A stretch of DNA of 64,000 bases from Mesostigma viride. Its lineage: Eukaryota; Streptophyta; Mesostigmatophyceae; Mesostigmatales; Mesostigmataceae. Below are positions 32,891 through 44,400 of the stretch, piece by piece. Each line of letters starts with the position of its first letter. Position 1 is the first letter of the stretch. The DNA lies in assembly GCA_009746045.1 (NCBI GenBank), contig RPFO01000016.1, forward strand, positions 245,470-309,469, given 5' to 3'. Under the pieces are notes generated by a model, which was not told the DNA's origin, did no database searches, and worked only from the letters and a program-made list of their open reading frames with translations. The position numbers and the translations under genes are program-made.

Positions 32891-33254
32891 TTTAATTTTT
32901 AATAGCCACCTATGATTTCACCACTCTCTATACCACACTAGATTTGCACGATTTGAAAGCTCGTTTAGATAGCCTCCTTACTCATCTGTACTGATGCACG
33001 TAGGCCTCACGTGCGCAACCACCTGCACGGGTGTGTTTCTCAGACCAAGCCCACGGCAACGCACGCGGCTCTCAGGGATTGCGGCAGGTGTTATCGTGCG
33101 GGATGCTTATAATTATATTATCACGAAGGCTGACCTTGTTCATTGGATCTCTTATATCTTGTTGATAACACCTTCATTTGATTTGTGGGCGATCTATACC
33201 AACAAGTTATCGGCATCCCTACGTACTAACTGTGCTGGGCTCCTTGCAAAGCTC

Positions 33255-33382
33255 TATCTATTAAAAATATAATTACTTACAGCAGAGTGAAATCACTCAA
33301 ACCAAAGCAAACGCCCAGCTATAAACCTATATATACAGAGCCATGTCAAAGCTCTATACTACGATAAGACCAATGGAAACTC
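33255..33382 (-). mobile_element. 3' UTR fragment of the endonuclease LINE
   Basis: Matches 20508-20635 in reverse orientation. CTCTATCTA occurs on both sides (33252-33260 and about 33383-33391), a probable 9-bp target duplication. This insertion is in a CTATCTAT site, not the TATATAT site used by the three nested copies. Confidence 0.7.
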
Positions 33383-33389
33383 CTCTATC

Positions 33390-34520
33390 TATACACTTAT
33401 GAGCTTGCATTCATGGAGAATCTCATTGCCTCAAATGATGATGTTCTCATAAGGCGTTTTATCCACACATGTCGATACATTGATGATGTCATTGCCGGCT
33501 TTCGACAACCCTGATTTAATTCGCAACCCATTTGTATCATCACAGCTGGTCGATCTGCCTGGCATCTACCCGCAAGCGTCCCTCACATGAATTAAAGCTC
33601 ACGTCGGAGGATGCTAGTTGCAATTACCTCGATCTTAACACTACCTGGCATAACAAGAAGGGCATAACAAGAAGGGCTGGCGTACGGCTGTCTATGATAA
33701 GCGCAAGGAACCTAAATATCAGCAAATTCCTTTTATTCGCTACCCCGATATTCGCAGTCTCCTTTCCCACACAGCAAAATATGGTGTTGTTCTTAGTCAG
33801 TTGCATCGTTTTTCCCGTCTTTGTTCTTATCGTGTGGATTTCATCACGACTCTTGTTGAACTCTTGCATCGTTTGTTGGTCAAAGACTATGACCGAGACA
33901 TTATGCTCCGTCAAGTCCGGTGTTTTTTGCAACGTCACCCACATCTGTTCGGCCCAGCACCGGTGCTGCCCCTTGGCACAAGCTCTACAAACAGATCGTG
34001 GACCGGCTGGATCGCGTAGTATCTCCGCACATCTGAACCCTGTGATGCCAGAACTCCTTTGCGGCCGTACCGAGCTTGGCACTGGATTCGTTGTCCACAC
34101 CGTCACGTCGCTGCAATGTTCAACACGATGTTTTCTGGCATACGCGGGCTTTTGGTTCCCGCCGGGCACATTTGAAAGTGCTGTCCTACGGATTTTCGCC
34201 TTTGCACCGTGTGCAGTTCTTGGACGTTTGGAAACATGGCATGGCTAACCTAATGACTGACTAGCTAGACCTTTTCAGTGGTCTTCCATTTGCGGGTATT
34301 TCCTCGTAAATTAATGGTGGGAGAGCGATCGCAGCAATGGTGCTCACCACTAGACACTCCCGGCCAGCTAGTTAGGCTCGAAACACACGCCCTGATCAAG
34401 CAAGCTGTTTCCTGCCCCGCTGTCTACTAGGTCATCTAGTCGCTCTACACGTAAGCCAGCCATAATTTCAATTGTCTCCTTGATAATTTCAATGCACAAG
34501 GCTACACATTTCCATCTCCA
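33390..34520 (+). pseudogene. Element with a YIDD reverse transcriptase (Penelope-like or related; tentative)
   Basis: Across several frames the plus strand encodes FMENLIASNDDVLIRRF, then CRYIDDVIAGF (an RT motif C of the YxDD type, about 33475), NYLDLNTTW, YDKRKEPKYQQIPFIRYP and KYGVVLSQLHRFSRLCSY. This order (YxDD, LDL, YDKR, GVVLSQLHRFSRLC) is unlike the LINEs here and resembles RTs outside the L1-type group. The 3' end (34195-34520, resuming 36537-36651 after the HAL1-like insertion) is repeated at 54478-54895. Stops and frame changes are frequent. Clade assignment is uncertain. Confidence 0.55.
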
Positions 34521-34714
34521 TTCATATTCAATTGAAAGAGTTCACGAAAATGGCTGACGGCGGTATGGCTGACGGCGGAGTTCAGATCTTTTGCGTCTGA
34601 GCCCCAAATTCGGTCAGACCACTTGCATTCGATGCGCCTTTCTAAGACGCACTTGCCAGTGTAAACGGTTACGGCTGCCACGCAGTATAGACAAAGTTAC
34701 GCACGTGACCAGCT

Positions 34715-36106
34715 ATGACGACTACCAAAGCAAAACGAGGGCTGGAAAAGGAGCTGGCACAGCTTCCCAGCGCCCAGCCCAACCCTCTCGCCCTCGCCAT
34801 TGTTCAGCCGCCAGGCTTACCCGCCAACCAGCCGTCTGGGCCTGCCAACCCACCGCCAGCAGCCCCATCGCCCAGCGCCTCGCCTGAGCCCAAGAAACCC
34901 TGCCACGCTCGCAAATGGCGCCAGTTCCTCCCCGGCGACCGAGGATTCTCCCTCACCGGGTGGCAAGAATTGTCGCCGCAGGAATGCATTGAGGTTCTCC
35001 AGTTCCTCGAACAGGAGCGGAAGCTCTTCGTGAAGGGGGCGGCTATTGACTACAATGGAGACATGTCCTGGCTCTATGCTATGAACGAAGCACAACAACG
35101 CCTGGCTATCTTGACCAGCCATTTCCAGCTCCGCCTCACCGACATCACCCGCACGCTCCGCACCCCAGCCCCCGCACAGCCGGCAGCCCCATCGGCTTCC
35201 TCCCTCTGCAAGGATGACATCCGCGCAGTGCTGGAGGAGCACGTGACCTGGCCGCTGGCCGAGCAGCTGACATCGCTGAACACCACGCTCAACACGGTCG
35301 AGGCCCGGGTCTCCAACGTGGAAACCAAGGTCGTCCACAAGCTCCAGCCCCAGTTCACGACGCTGCACACCGCGGCGCAAGCTTCGGAAACGCATGCGGC
35401 ACTTGTCTCTCGCCTTAACCAGGTGGAGGGCAAGTGTGGCGTGCTCCTGAAGAAGCTTGAGGCCATCACCGCCCACACCGAGGCCCTGGCCACACAGGTC
35501 CCCAAGATAGCGGAGCAGACGGCCACCATTGCATCCCAGCCACCCCGGCAGGATGCTGGCGACCTCCCGCCGCTCTCCTACGCGGACCTGCTGCGGTCAG
35601 CGACCGCCTCCACCACCGACGCCATCGCCACAAAGCTCCAGGAGCTGGAGGACCACCGCCAGGCCCAGCAACGGGAGGTCACCGACCGCGCTCGCCGCGA
35701 GTGCCGAGTGGTGCTACGTCGCTTCCCCCAGAAGCCAGGTGAGACGTCAACCTCTCTTGCTGACGAGCTCAAGAACCAGCTTCTTACCCTCATGGGCCTG
35801 GTAGGTGAGGTAGAACTGCGTGGGTGCCACCGCCTTCCCCACTCACGGGACAAGGCGGCTCCCCCACCAGTCCTACTCACCTTCTCCTCCCCTGAGGATA
35901 AGCAGCGGTTCCTCTCTCGTCGCAAGCGGTTGCACGACCTCACCTGGACGCTGGATGACGACCTCACCCCCGCTCAGCAACAGCAGCGACGCGACCTGTG
36001 GCCGGAATACCTCCGCCATAAGCAGGACCCCCAGAAGCCCAAGGTGTACTGGAGGGGCGGGGACCTGATGATCAACCACAAGATGTGGACGCCCCGAGCG
36101 GGCTAG
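34715..36106 (+). CDS. L1-ORF1-like RNA-binding protein of the HAL1-like element, intact
   Basis: 463 codons from ATG 34715 to TAG 36106. Residues 1-80 are Pro/Ala-rich and disordered. Residues about 160-275 look like a long coiled coil (SLCKDDIRAVLEEHV, LNTVEARVSNVETKV, ALVSRLNQVEG). Residues about 325-460 fit the RRM plus C-terminal domain arrangement of L1 ORF1 proteins: CRVVLRRFPQKPGE, GCHRLPHSRDKA, PPVLLTFSSPEDKQRFL, WTLDDDLTPAQQQQRRDLWP and KVYWRGGDLMIN. By family knowledge such proteins trimerise through the coil and coat the element RNA. A broken relative is at 17571-17745. Confidence 0.88.
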   Translation: MTTTKAKRGLEKELAQLPSAQPNPLALAIVQPPGLPANQPSGPANPPPAAPSPSASPEPKKPCHARKWRQFLPGDRGFSLTGWQELSPQECIEVLQFLEQERKLFVKGAAIDYNGDMSWLYAMNEAQQRLAILTSHFQLRLTDITRTLRTPAPAQPAAPSASSLCKDDIRAVLEEHVTWPLAEQLTSLNTTLNTVEARVSNVETKVVHKLQPQFTTLHTAAQASETHAALVSRLNQVEGKCGVLLKKLEAITAHTEALATQVPKIAEQTATIASQPPRQDAGDLPPLSYADLLRSATASTTDAIATKLQELEDHRQAQQREVTDRARRECRVVLRRFPQKPGETSTSLADELKNQLLTLMGLVGEVELRGCHRLPHSRDKAAPPPVLLTFSSPEDKQRFLSRRKRLHDLTWTLDDDLTPAQQQQRRDLWPEYLRHKQDPQKPKVYWRGGDLMINHKMWTPRAG

Positions 36107-36474
36107 AATAGCAATAGCCCTAGCTTGTAACCATTGGCGTCACTGCCGCTAAGGCAGCCATGCCTAGAATGTTGCCTAGCTGTGCCAACACACCTAGTCA
36201 CGTGCCGCCAACGCACGGTACACAACCAGCCATAGCCTTAGCCTAGTCCTAGTACAGCCATGCTACGCCCTGGCTATGTTCAGATTACTTGCCCACGCTC
36301 CTTGCTATGATATGCTCACATGGGTCTTATTGCACCCACAGTTTGCCGGATCGTTAGCCTGTCCTTTTAGCTAGCCGCGCCCGATTGCAGCTGTGGCATG
36401 CCTTTGGCATGAAGGAGACTGGGGGTCTCTGCCCTTTCTCCTGTAGTGCACACACAGGGATTAAAAGCACTTCG

Positions 36475-36502
36475 GTGCTCCGTGACTCCCCAACGGGAGC
36501 AC
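36475..36502 (+). promoter_or_regulatory. 3'-terminal hairpin of the HAL1-like element
   Basis: Inner stem CTCCC/GGGAG closes a CAAC loop, and an alternative outer pairing GTGCTCC/GGAGCAC spans the whole 28 bp. It is followed directly by the TTAA tail. Comparable hairpins end copies at 12989, 15471, 15786, 19154, 31130, 32861, 52743, 55136, 56467 and 57767. By analogy with stringent LINE/SINE pairs it is probably the RT recognition site. Confidence 0.75.
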
Positions 36503-36536
36503 GAGTTTAATTAATTAATTAATTAATTCATATTCA

Positions 36537-36699
36537 TCATCCTGAACGACTGGAAAACGCGGACAAGTGACCAACCATGTCAAGGCTCGAGCTACCATGG
36601 TCCGGATTCTCCCGATTTCTGGCCTGCGCTGGTTGTCTCCTTGATAGTACTCCCTGCATGGCATGCCCATGCGCATGACACGCAAGTACTTACTTATCG
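36537..36699 (+). mobile_element. End of the YIDD-RT element, then a TTAC-family fragment
   Basis: 36537-36651 continues the element broken at 34520 (compare 54785-54895), ending GGTTGTCTCCTTGAT. 36645-36699 is the last 50 bp of the TTAC-family 3' end, with CATGC/GCATG words and two TTAC units. Confidence 0.65.
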
Positions 36700-39600
36700 T
36701 CGAGACTGAGCTCTTGGTCGTTCCGTCGTGAAATGGCGAGTCGACCGGTAGTGACAAATCCGACCTACTTCAGGGACCAAACTTGGTAGTTATCGCCGTA
36801 TATGTCCGCCATTGCACATCAATTTGAATTTCGTGCCATTGTCATGGCACTGCAGCCACGAGATAGCTAGCCACGGCTGACGGTGGCGCCCATAACTTTC
36901 ACCTTTGGGATCGAAATTTTGCCGCGACTATCACAATCGCTTCGTGTTTCTAAGACGCACACGCTGATATCTTTTCCCAAAGCTATTTCGCAATGTTATG
37001 ACGAGCAAACGCACCACGACGCAGCGCAGCCTGGCTATATCAACCAAGCATATATCGCAGAGGCAAGCATATGCAGCAAATAGTAAACTAAATGCTGCCA
37101 AGCGCCGGGATGAGTGTATGTGAGAGAGTATGTGCCTTGTGATCGATGTACAGTATAACACGCAGTTTTGTAAGCATGTTCCCCTAATTTGCTGCACCTG
37201 CGAAGAGCTGCATTATCTTATGCACCAAGGTGGTTACAAATACATCCACTTCCAGTGATGAACATCCTCCGCAGTGCACAGCACTCAAGTGGTTCTTGAT
37301 TCTTGCATGCATGCACTAGGGCATGTCACGAGCACTATCTGTAATAATGCTCACCACGAGCCCATATGGGCCCAAGGCTGGTGCCAGTGCGGAGTACTAC
37401 AGCGATGAAAGCTCCTTATGCACCAGGGCCGGGGTGCCACCTGCACGACAGCACCTTCATCACTGCCGATGGCCATGTGCCCCTGCCTCTTCAGAGCTTG
37501 CCTGCATATAACCAAACAGAAAGACATTCATTTGACAGCCAGAGCAGGAGGATTTACAGGGAGAAAGAACGCAGACCAGCAGGGCATATTCCACAAGGTC
37601 CATGGCACCTTCATGTTTAGACTTCTGCCGGCTGGGTAGCGAGCGCAAAAGTGCAAAAGAAAAAAGGAGCTTGCAATGTTCCACGCGTCCGTTTACAGGC
37701 AACATTTTCTTGATCAAACCCCCAATTAGAGATGTTGCCTTGCGAAGCTGTAGGGGAGGGAGGTCACCTAACCGTGTGAAGCATCGCAGGATGGCCCGTG
37801 TAAATGTCTTGTACCATCAGGCAAAGAAGCAGGGTCGACTCCCAAGAAAACTGCCCCGGCCCCGCCACTGATCACCGCAACCAACAAGCCTGTTCGCTAC
37901 CTTACAAACCCAACGAACCGTGAAAGGTAGTGCCGGCGGGGAGAAGGATGAGTTTACCTGCCCAAGCGACAAATCTTGATAGAAAGGCTACTATCTGTAT
38001 GACATATCATAGCTTACTACACGAGAGAATAATATCTTGATAGAACTGCTATTAACTCTGGAACTTGTCAAACGCCCAGCGCACCAGCATGGAAATCGTC
38101 GTGTGCACGACTTAAGTACAACAAGTTTTTTTCCAGGAAAGCAATACATACCGTGCAAACTATTGGACACTGGATGGCAAAGTCGTAATTGCAATCCACA
38201 ATAGGTGAATGTGACCTGCACCCAAATATTCACCCAAATATTTTTGTCACTAAGGCCAGGGCATTTTCCTATCCGAGATGCCAGCCAGGGACGGTTACCC
38301 AAAAGCAGCGCTTGCCGCCTCCTGACTTCCACCCCTTGTGGTGTACAAAGGAACAAGAAAGGAAATAAGAGAAGGCTGGCACATGGATAGGCCAGCCACC
38401 ACGCACTGCAGGGAGGCAAGCCCGGGGCGGCAAGCAGGACGGCAGCCCGGGAACAGACAGATGGGCAGGCAAGATGCGCAGGCAAGTTGCGGCCCAGGGC
38501 TGATCATCTCTAAGAAGCGCCCATTGGCATTGTGATGGGCAAACACGTATACTTGGTGACGTATACATCCGCGCACCATGCAACCAAGAGACGCAAGGCA
38601 AGCAGGTCTCTCCCTCACTAGGTAGGTGTGCTTAAGCACGGATACCACAGGCCTCCTCAGCATAAGGGGCTGCTCTGGCACTGCACCACGCATTGCTCTA
38701 CCAAGCCCATTACCAATATATGTGACAGTATCGAAGATATTCAAGGCAAACCAAGATTCCAAGTATAACAAAGATTACAAGGTACTGCAAGGTAAATAGT
38801 CCTATCCTTCTTATGCACCAGCAGGTTGTTAGCTATACCCAAATTGCTATGATACACAACAGCAATGGCATAGGTGTATATAGTATACGGTAATCGCACT
38901 GTCATTGGCCACTGTTTTTGACAGGGCAGTCCACCCCGCCTCCCTCCACCCCCATGGCTATCACTTGCCTGCTTGTTTCAGCGCGGACCACCCCTGCTGG
39001 GGCCCCTGCGCAAGCGGATCGCCGCGGCCCCGCCAGGCCCGCCTGGGGCGCGATCTTGCCAGAAAACCCACACAGACAACGCACGGCAACCAAGTCTTGA
39101 GTCTGGGATATTTGCAGCGACCGCACAACTAGCAACTAGCAGACCTACCCCCTCCAAGGGGGTCAGTGACGAACTTTCTGGAGGTACTTAGCACTGTGGC
39201 ACGCGGGGTTTTCATCGAAGTCCCAGGAACCACACAAATGTCGTAGCATGCGCGGTTTCCATCCTGGACGCGCACGGAGGTCATGGCCAACATCTTGTTC
39301 CAGGCTCTCGTCCTCAGCATCCTCGTGTTCAAGGCCCTTGTCCTCGGCATCCTCCTCTATGGCTGCGGGGCATGTCCGGGAGACGTACTTGTGCCGCTGC
39401 CCAGGGAGGTGATCCGCTTGAGGCTACCCGCTTGGCACCCAACCACTCCCCCAGCAACCGCTCTCTAACAAGTGGTAGCCGAGAGAAGCAACTGCATGGT
39501 TGCACCTCCGTTCCCATTTTATACCATCGCCCCTCGTGATAAAAGAAAAGAGAGCCCGAACGCCCTGTTCCAATGCTCAACGCCTTCTTCCCGTGCGGAA

Positions 39601-40570
39601 CGAGCGGTGGGATGGTCATGATGATTCATGCTGTATGAGTTGGGATCTGTTGCATCGCAGCCCATCCCTCTAACCGGTAGCGTGCACGGTCGCTAATGGC
39701 GCCCGCAATGACGACACATTGCTGATTGCACCTCCTCTAGCTGACCTCCTGACAGCCGTCTCATGGGAACAACACAACAGGCCAACCTCCGGCTCAACCC
39801 CCGGTTGTTGGGAACAACGAAATAGGCCAACCTCCAGCCCTACCCCGGGCTGTCGCCATGGCTGCCCCTCCTGCGGAAAAGCGGTTGGTCCTCATCCACG
39901 CCTCCCCTACTGCTGACCCTCCTGCGGACCAGCGGTTGGTCCTCGTCCATGCCTCCCTACTGCTGCCTCCCTGTAAGAGCAGTTGAACCTCGAGCTGACA
40001 ACCGCTGCAGGGTTGGAGTGGCCTCGTCCGCTAGAGAGGCGGTTGATCCTCGTGCATGCCTGGTTGACCTCGTGCCAACATCTCACCGTGTGTGCAGGGC
40101 TGTACTGACCGCATGACTCCGTTTTCCACATCTCTCCGCTGAACCCTTCACCACATCACTCCGCCGCACACCACACCAGGGCGCGTGGCGAATCACACTC
40201 CGGGGGGGGCCTCAACAGAGAAATCGTCTTTCAAGGGATACAACAGTTCTCGTCAAAGCAGCATAACGATCGTCATCCGATCGGATGAGCTACCCGCATC
40301 CCATGAAACCGGCGCCCATCAGTAAAGCACAGCTGGGAGCCCAGGGGGCCATGCGTCCGACGTCGGTGTAGGAAGCAGTTGGTTAGGTCCCCGTTCCTCC
40401 ACTGCTTCCAATACCGCAGTTGATTGAGAAACGGTTCCCCTTCCTCCACTCTCCCCATTCCTCCACTCTCAAGCGGCCAGCCCCCCCATTCAAAGCAGCC
40501 ACGGATTGTGCCCCAAACCTGGGTCCCAACATCCCGCTTGCAGGTGCAAAGAGTTATATTGCATCGTTGC
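36700..40570. other. About 3.9 kb with no recognised gene
   Basis: Short ORFs only. One stretch looks more protein-like: minus strand 37843 to 37460 is open over about 125 codons (ILRCFTRLG, LRKATSLIGGLIKKMLP), with no motif that I recognise. A short RT-like echo (ALVLGILLYGCGA) is at 39280-39370. Degenerate 50-bp repeats (GCGGTTGGTCCTCGTCCATG) lie at 39870-40060. Confidence 0.4.
37460..37843 (-). CDS. Unrecognised minus-strand ORF fragment
   Basis: Continuous frame from about 37843 down to a stop at 37460, with a possible internal start at 37717. It contains FTRAILRCFTRLGDLPPLQ, SLIGGLIKKMLPVNGRVE and LLFSFALLRSLPSRQ, then a Cys-containing tail. Amino-acid composition looks protein-like, with few low-complexity runs. 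No domain is recognised, and no second exon could be joined with confidence. It may be a decayed transposon ORF. Confidence 0.25.
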
Positions 40571-40573
40571 CGC

Positions 40574-40780
40574 ACCTACTAGCCCATCGTTGTGGCACTC
40601 AATAGCCCATCATAGTGGCACCCAATAGCCCATCGCTGTCACACCTAATAGCCCATCATAGTGGCACCCAATAGCCCATCGCTGTCACACCTAATAGCCC
40701 ATCATAGTGGCACCCAATAACCCATCGTTGTGGCACTCAATAGCCCATAATTGTGGCACCTAATAATAGCCCATCATCGC
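40574..40780 (+). repeat. 23-bp minisatellite, about 9 units
   Basis: Two unit types alternate: AATAGCCCATCATAGTGGCACCC and AATAGCCCATCGCTGTCACACCT, both 23 bp (only the shared AATAGCCCATC start is invariant). The last units are diverged. Confidence 0.9.
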
Positions 40781-41467
40781 CGAGCCACCACTGGCATCTC
40801 CGGCGGCTTTCTCGTCTGCATCACTTTCCGCCGCAACGCCTCCAAGTCCCCCGACTCCGCCGATTGGGCCGACGCCAGCCCGTCCCCTTGTGGGGGCGAC
40901 GTCAGTGGGACACCATGCTGCCTCCGGACGGGCCCTGGCCCCTGCCCCTGCCCCTGCCCTTGCGCCTGTGCATACAGCTGACCCTCTCCGTGGTGTTGCC
41001 CATGCCCATGCCCTTGTCTGTGCTCTTGTGCATGCCCCAGCCATGACACACCCCCATCACCGTCACCTTCATCGATGCCGACACCAATGCCTCCTCGCAG
41101 CACGGCCTCCCCACCAGCTCCTCCCCTCCTCGCTCCCTCGTCCTCCCCACTCAAGACCCCACCGCCCCCATCCTCACCACGGCCCCTCATGCCCCCCAAG
41201 GCGGCCGCCTGCACGGAACCCCCCCATCCTCATCACTTACCCCGCCACTCCCGCCCTCCAGCTTGACAACGGCCTCTTCACCGCAACCCACCGCCCCCGC
41301 ATCCCACCCGTGGCACCCTGACTGTGCCTGCCCACCCTGGCCGCCCACTGCCCCCCCCCTGGCGCCGCTGACCTGGCCATTGATGCGACTCCTGTCCCCT
41401 AATTCTGGCCGATGGCTGCCCCTCACTTCCCCCGCCCTCCCTCCTCCTGCTGCTGCTTCTGCTGCTG

Positions 41468-44400
41468 CTACTCTTCCCCCTTCCCCTCCTCCCCCTCCTC
41501 TTGCCGCAGCTGCTGCGGTTGTTCTTGTTGGTAGTGCTGCTGCTGCTGCCACCGCCGACCCCAGTGCCGCACGTTTGTTGCTACCAGACGCCCCCCCCCC
41601 CCCACCTCTCGGTGGCGCTTCACCCCCCGTGCCCCCCCTTCCCTCTCTCTGTCCTCTCCCACCAACACCTCCGGCATGTCGCGCGCCTGCACTGACCACC
41701 ACCCTTGCTCCGACAACCCATTTTGCCCGGACAACCCCCCGGATGCCATCCTCTCGGCTTGCCCGGATCCCTGACCAGGGGGAAGCACACTACCATCCGG
41801 CACCGTGCGGGAACGGCCCAGCGCGGCGGCCGTGGCAGTGACAGCACCCAGCTGCTGCAGTGGGTGCGGCAGGCCAGGGCCGGCCCAACCATGCCCCACT
41901 GGGACATTACCCCTGTCCATCCCCCCTGGGAGGATCCCTGTCCCAGCATTCCCCTGGGCATGCCCATCATAATCACCGCCACCCATGCCGAAATCACCGC
42001 CACCAGTGCCATCATCCCCGCCGCCCATGCCGTAATTGCCGCCACCAATGCCATCATCGCCCCCACCAAACCCATGTTCAAGTGCCAGGCGGCCCAACCC
42101 ATCATCCGCCCCTCCTCCCGTCCCTCCTCCAAAGCCTCCCCCAGGACTCCCCCCCCCCCATCCCCCCCCAAAACCAATCCCCCGCCGCCACACATCCGCC
42201 AACGAGGCTGGAAACCCTCCCCCCCCCATGCCCCCCCCATCATACTGACCACCGCCACCACCCAACCCGGCCCCTCCCCTCGCCACCTGCGCCAGCCGCG
42301 CTGCGACACCCTGGATCCCCCTGGCCGCCACCTCGGCGGCGCGCCGGCTGGCCTCCAGCTGCCGCTCACACGCCACCAGCTCGGCGCGCGTGGCCGCCAG
42401 CTGCTCCGCGATCACCACGCGCCGGAGGTGCAGCCGCCGCTTGGCCGCTCTCGCCGCCATGAGGCGCGCCGCCGCTGCCTCCTCGCCCGCCTCCGCCTCC
42501 TCGAGCGCCCGCTGGCAGGCCTCCAGGGTCCCTGGGGGGTCGGGGCCCAGCACTGCCTCATCATTGTCGCCGTCATCACCGTATTCCCCCGCCCCGTCGA
42601 CGAGAGCGGTTCCATCCCCGCCGCCATCATTCTCCTCAGCCGCACAAAGAGCGTTTCCGTGCAAAGCTCCCATAATCAGATCTCGAGACGCCGCGTCCGC
42701 AACCCCTCGTTGCCCCGCACGGCCAGGGCCCAGGGACGGGGAGGAGCCCCTGGATGACATGCCGAATCCGCGCCCCTTCGTGGTGGTGTGGGCCAGGGCC
42801 CCGCCCTGGCCCTCCCTTGTCGCGGCCCAGGTCCTTTTCTTGTCAATGCCGATGGCGGCTGGGTCACGTCCCTCATCCCCATGTTGATTACCACGTTGGC
42901 TGCTGACAACGCGGCGATGGCCATTCGTGCCATTGGGATCATGGGAATTCGATGCGTGAGTACGACCCCCGCCGCCACCATCACCGCCACCATCATTGGC
43001 AAGAGCAACGGGCACAGCTCCGTGCGCTGGGTTGACGCGTTCCAGCTGGGACACTGCGCCGGCCATGGGCACAGGGGGGGAGGCATCCGCGTGTCCACCG
43101 GCTGTGGTTCGACCTCCAGCGACCCCCGTGTCCCTGGGCCCCTGCGCACCCGTTGTCCCCTGCCGCCCCTGCATCCCCAGCATCCCCTGTGCTTGGCTCG
43201 GCCGGTGCTTTCCTGGCCCCTGGCTCGCTCCTTGCGGACCCTTCCTCCCTTGCGCCCCGTTCCCTCCGTGCGTTCTGTCCGCCCCTCGCGTCTCCGTCGT
43301 TCCATTTGCTCCCGGGACCGCGGCGACCGGCGCGCGGGGCCGCGTGGAGGGAACGGTGGCACCAGCGTCCGATGCAAAATGAACTGTTCGGACGTCTCGT
43401 GAACCTGCAAAGGCATCCAGCGCGTCCGCTATAGTGGCAATATCTGCAGGTATAGTGACTGTACCTGCGTAGGTGGCCGGTGTCACAAGACGGGGCGATG
43501 CGGAGGGCGTGACCGGTGCTGCCTGCAGGGAACCTTCCGGAACACCCTGAACACCGGGGCCGGTTGCTTGCGTCGCGACCGAATTTCCTGCGACCGGGCG
43601 CCGAGGCTGGGCGGGCCCATCCGCGGGCTGAGCGGGGCTGATTGTTCGCCGGGTCGTCCCAACCGTGGGCTGAGCGAGAGTGGGACCAACTGCTGCGCGG
43701 GCGGGTCCAACGGGCTGCTCTCGCGCGGCTGCCACCGGCTTTCCATGGGCGGATGCCAGGGGCTTTTCTTGGGTGGGGCCCCTCGCCTGTGCGGAAGCAG
43801 CTGCAGCTTGGGCTGGGCCAACCGGCTGCGTGGGCTGACGATGACCCGTTGGCGTCGTGGGCTGAGAGTTGTTCTTTGGCGGTGTGGGCTGCGGATGTGC
43901 CTTTGGTGGTGCGGCAGCCGGGGAAAGGCCACCCTTGGTGGGGCCAGCCGGCGGGGTGGCCATAGATGTCTTGTCAGGGGATGCCGTCGAGGGCTTACTC
44001 GTGGTCACTGTAAGAAGCTGGTTCAAAGGTGCTGTCGAGGTTTGGGCCACTGCTGTCGAGGCTTTACCAGCTGCCGTAGAGGTTTGAAGCGCGGGCGCTG
44101 CTGTCAAGGGCTGGTTCGAGGGCACCGTTTGGGGCTGCCTCAAGGGCTGGCGCAAGGAGGTGATTGGGGTATTGCTGTTTACAGGTTTGGCTGCCCCTAT
44201 GAGAGACGAGGCAGGCCGGGCAGATGGGGCAAGCTGGGCATGTGAGCTAGGTTGGGCAGGTGGGGCAAGCTGGGCATGTGAGCTAGGCTGGGCAGGTGGG
44301 ACAGGCCGGGCAGGGGCCACCTGGGACGCCATCACCCTCGCCTGCGCGTCCGCCCTCGCTTGCGCACGCATCACCGAGGCCGCGTGGATCTGTCGGTTCG

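Larger units (their letters stand above)
34531..36526 (+). mobile_element. Complete HAL1-like retrotransposon encoding only an ORF1 protein
   Basis: 1996 bp flanked by the 10-bp direct repeat TTCATATTCA (34521-34530, 36527-36536). It has a 184-bp 5' UTR with the repeated word ATGGCTGACGGCGG, one intact ORF (34715-36106), a 370-bp 3' UTR, the terminal hairpin at 36475-36502 and a TTAA tail. No RT or endonuclease is present, so it must borrow a partner's enzyme. It sits inside the 3' end of the YIDD-RT element. At least five truncated relatives of its 3' end occur in this window. Confidence 0.9.

Noticed and set aside
41263-43434. Plus-strand ORFs opposite the 1220-codon gene
   Set aside because: Shorter, Pro/Arg-rich antisense frames without motifs; the minus frame is far longer and has a coherent domain layout.
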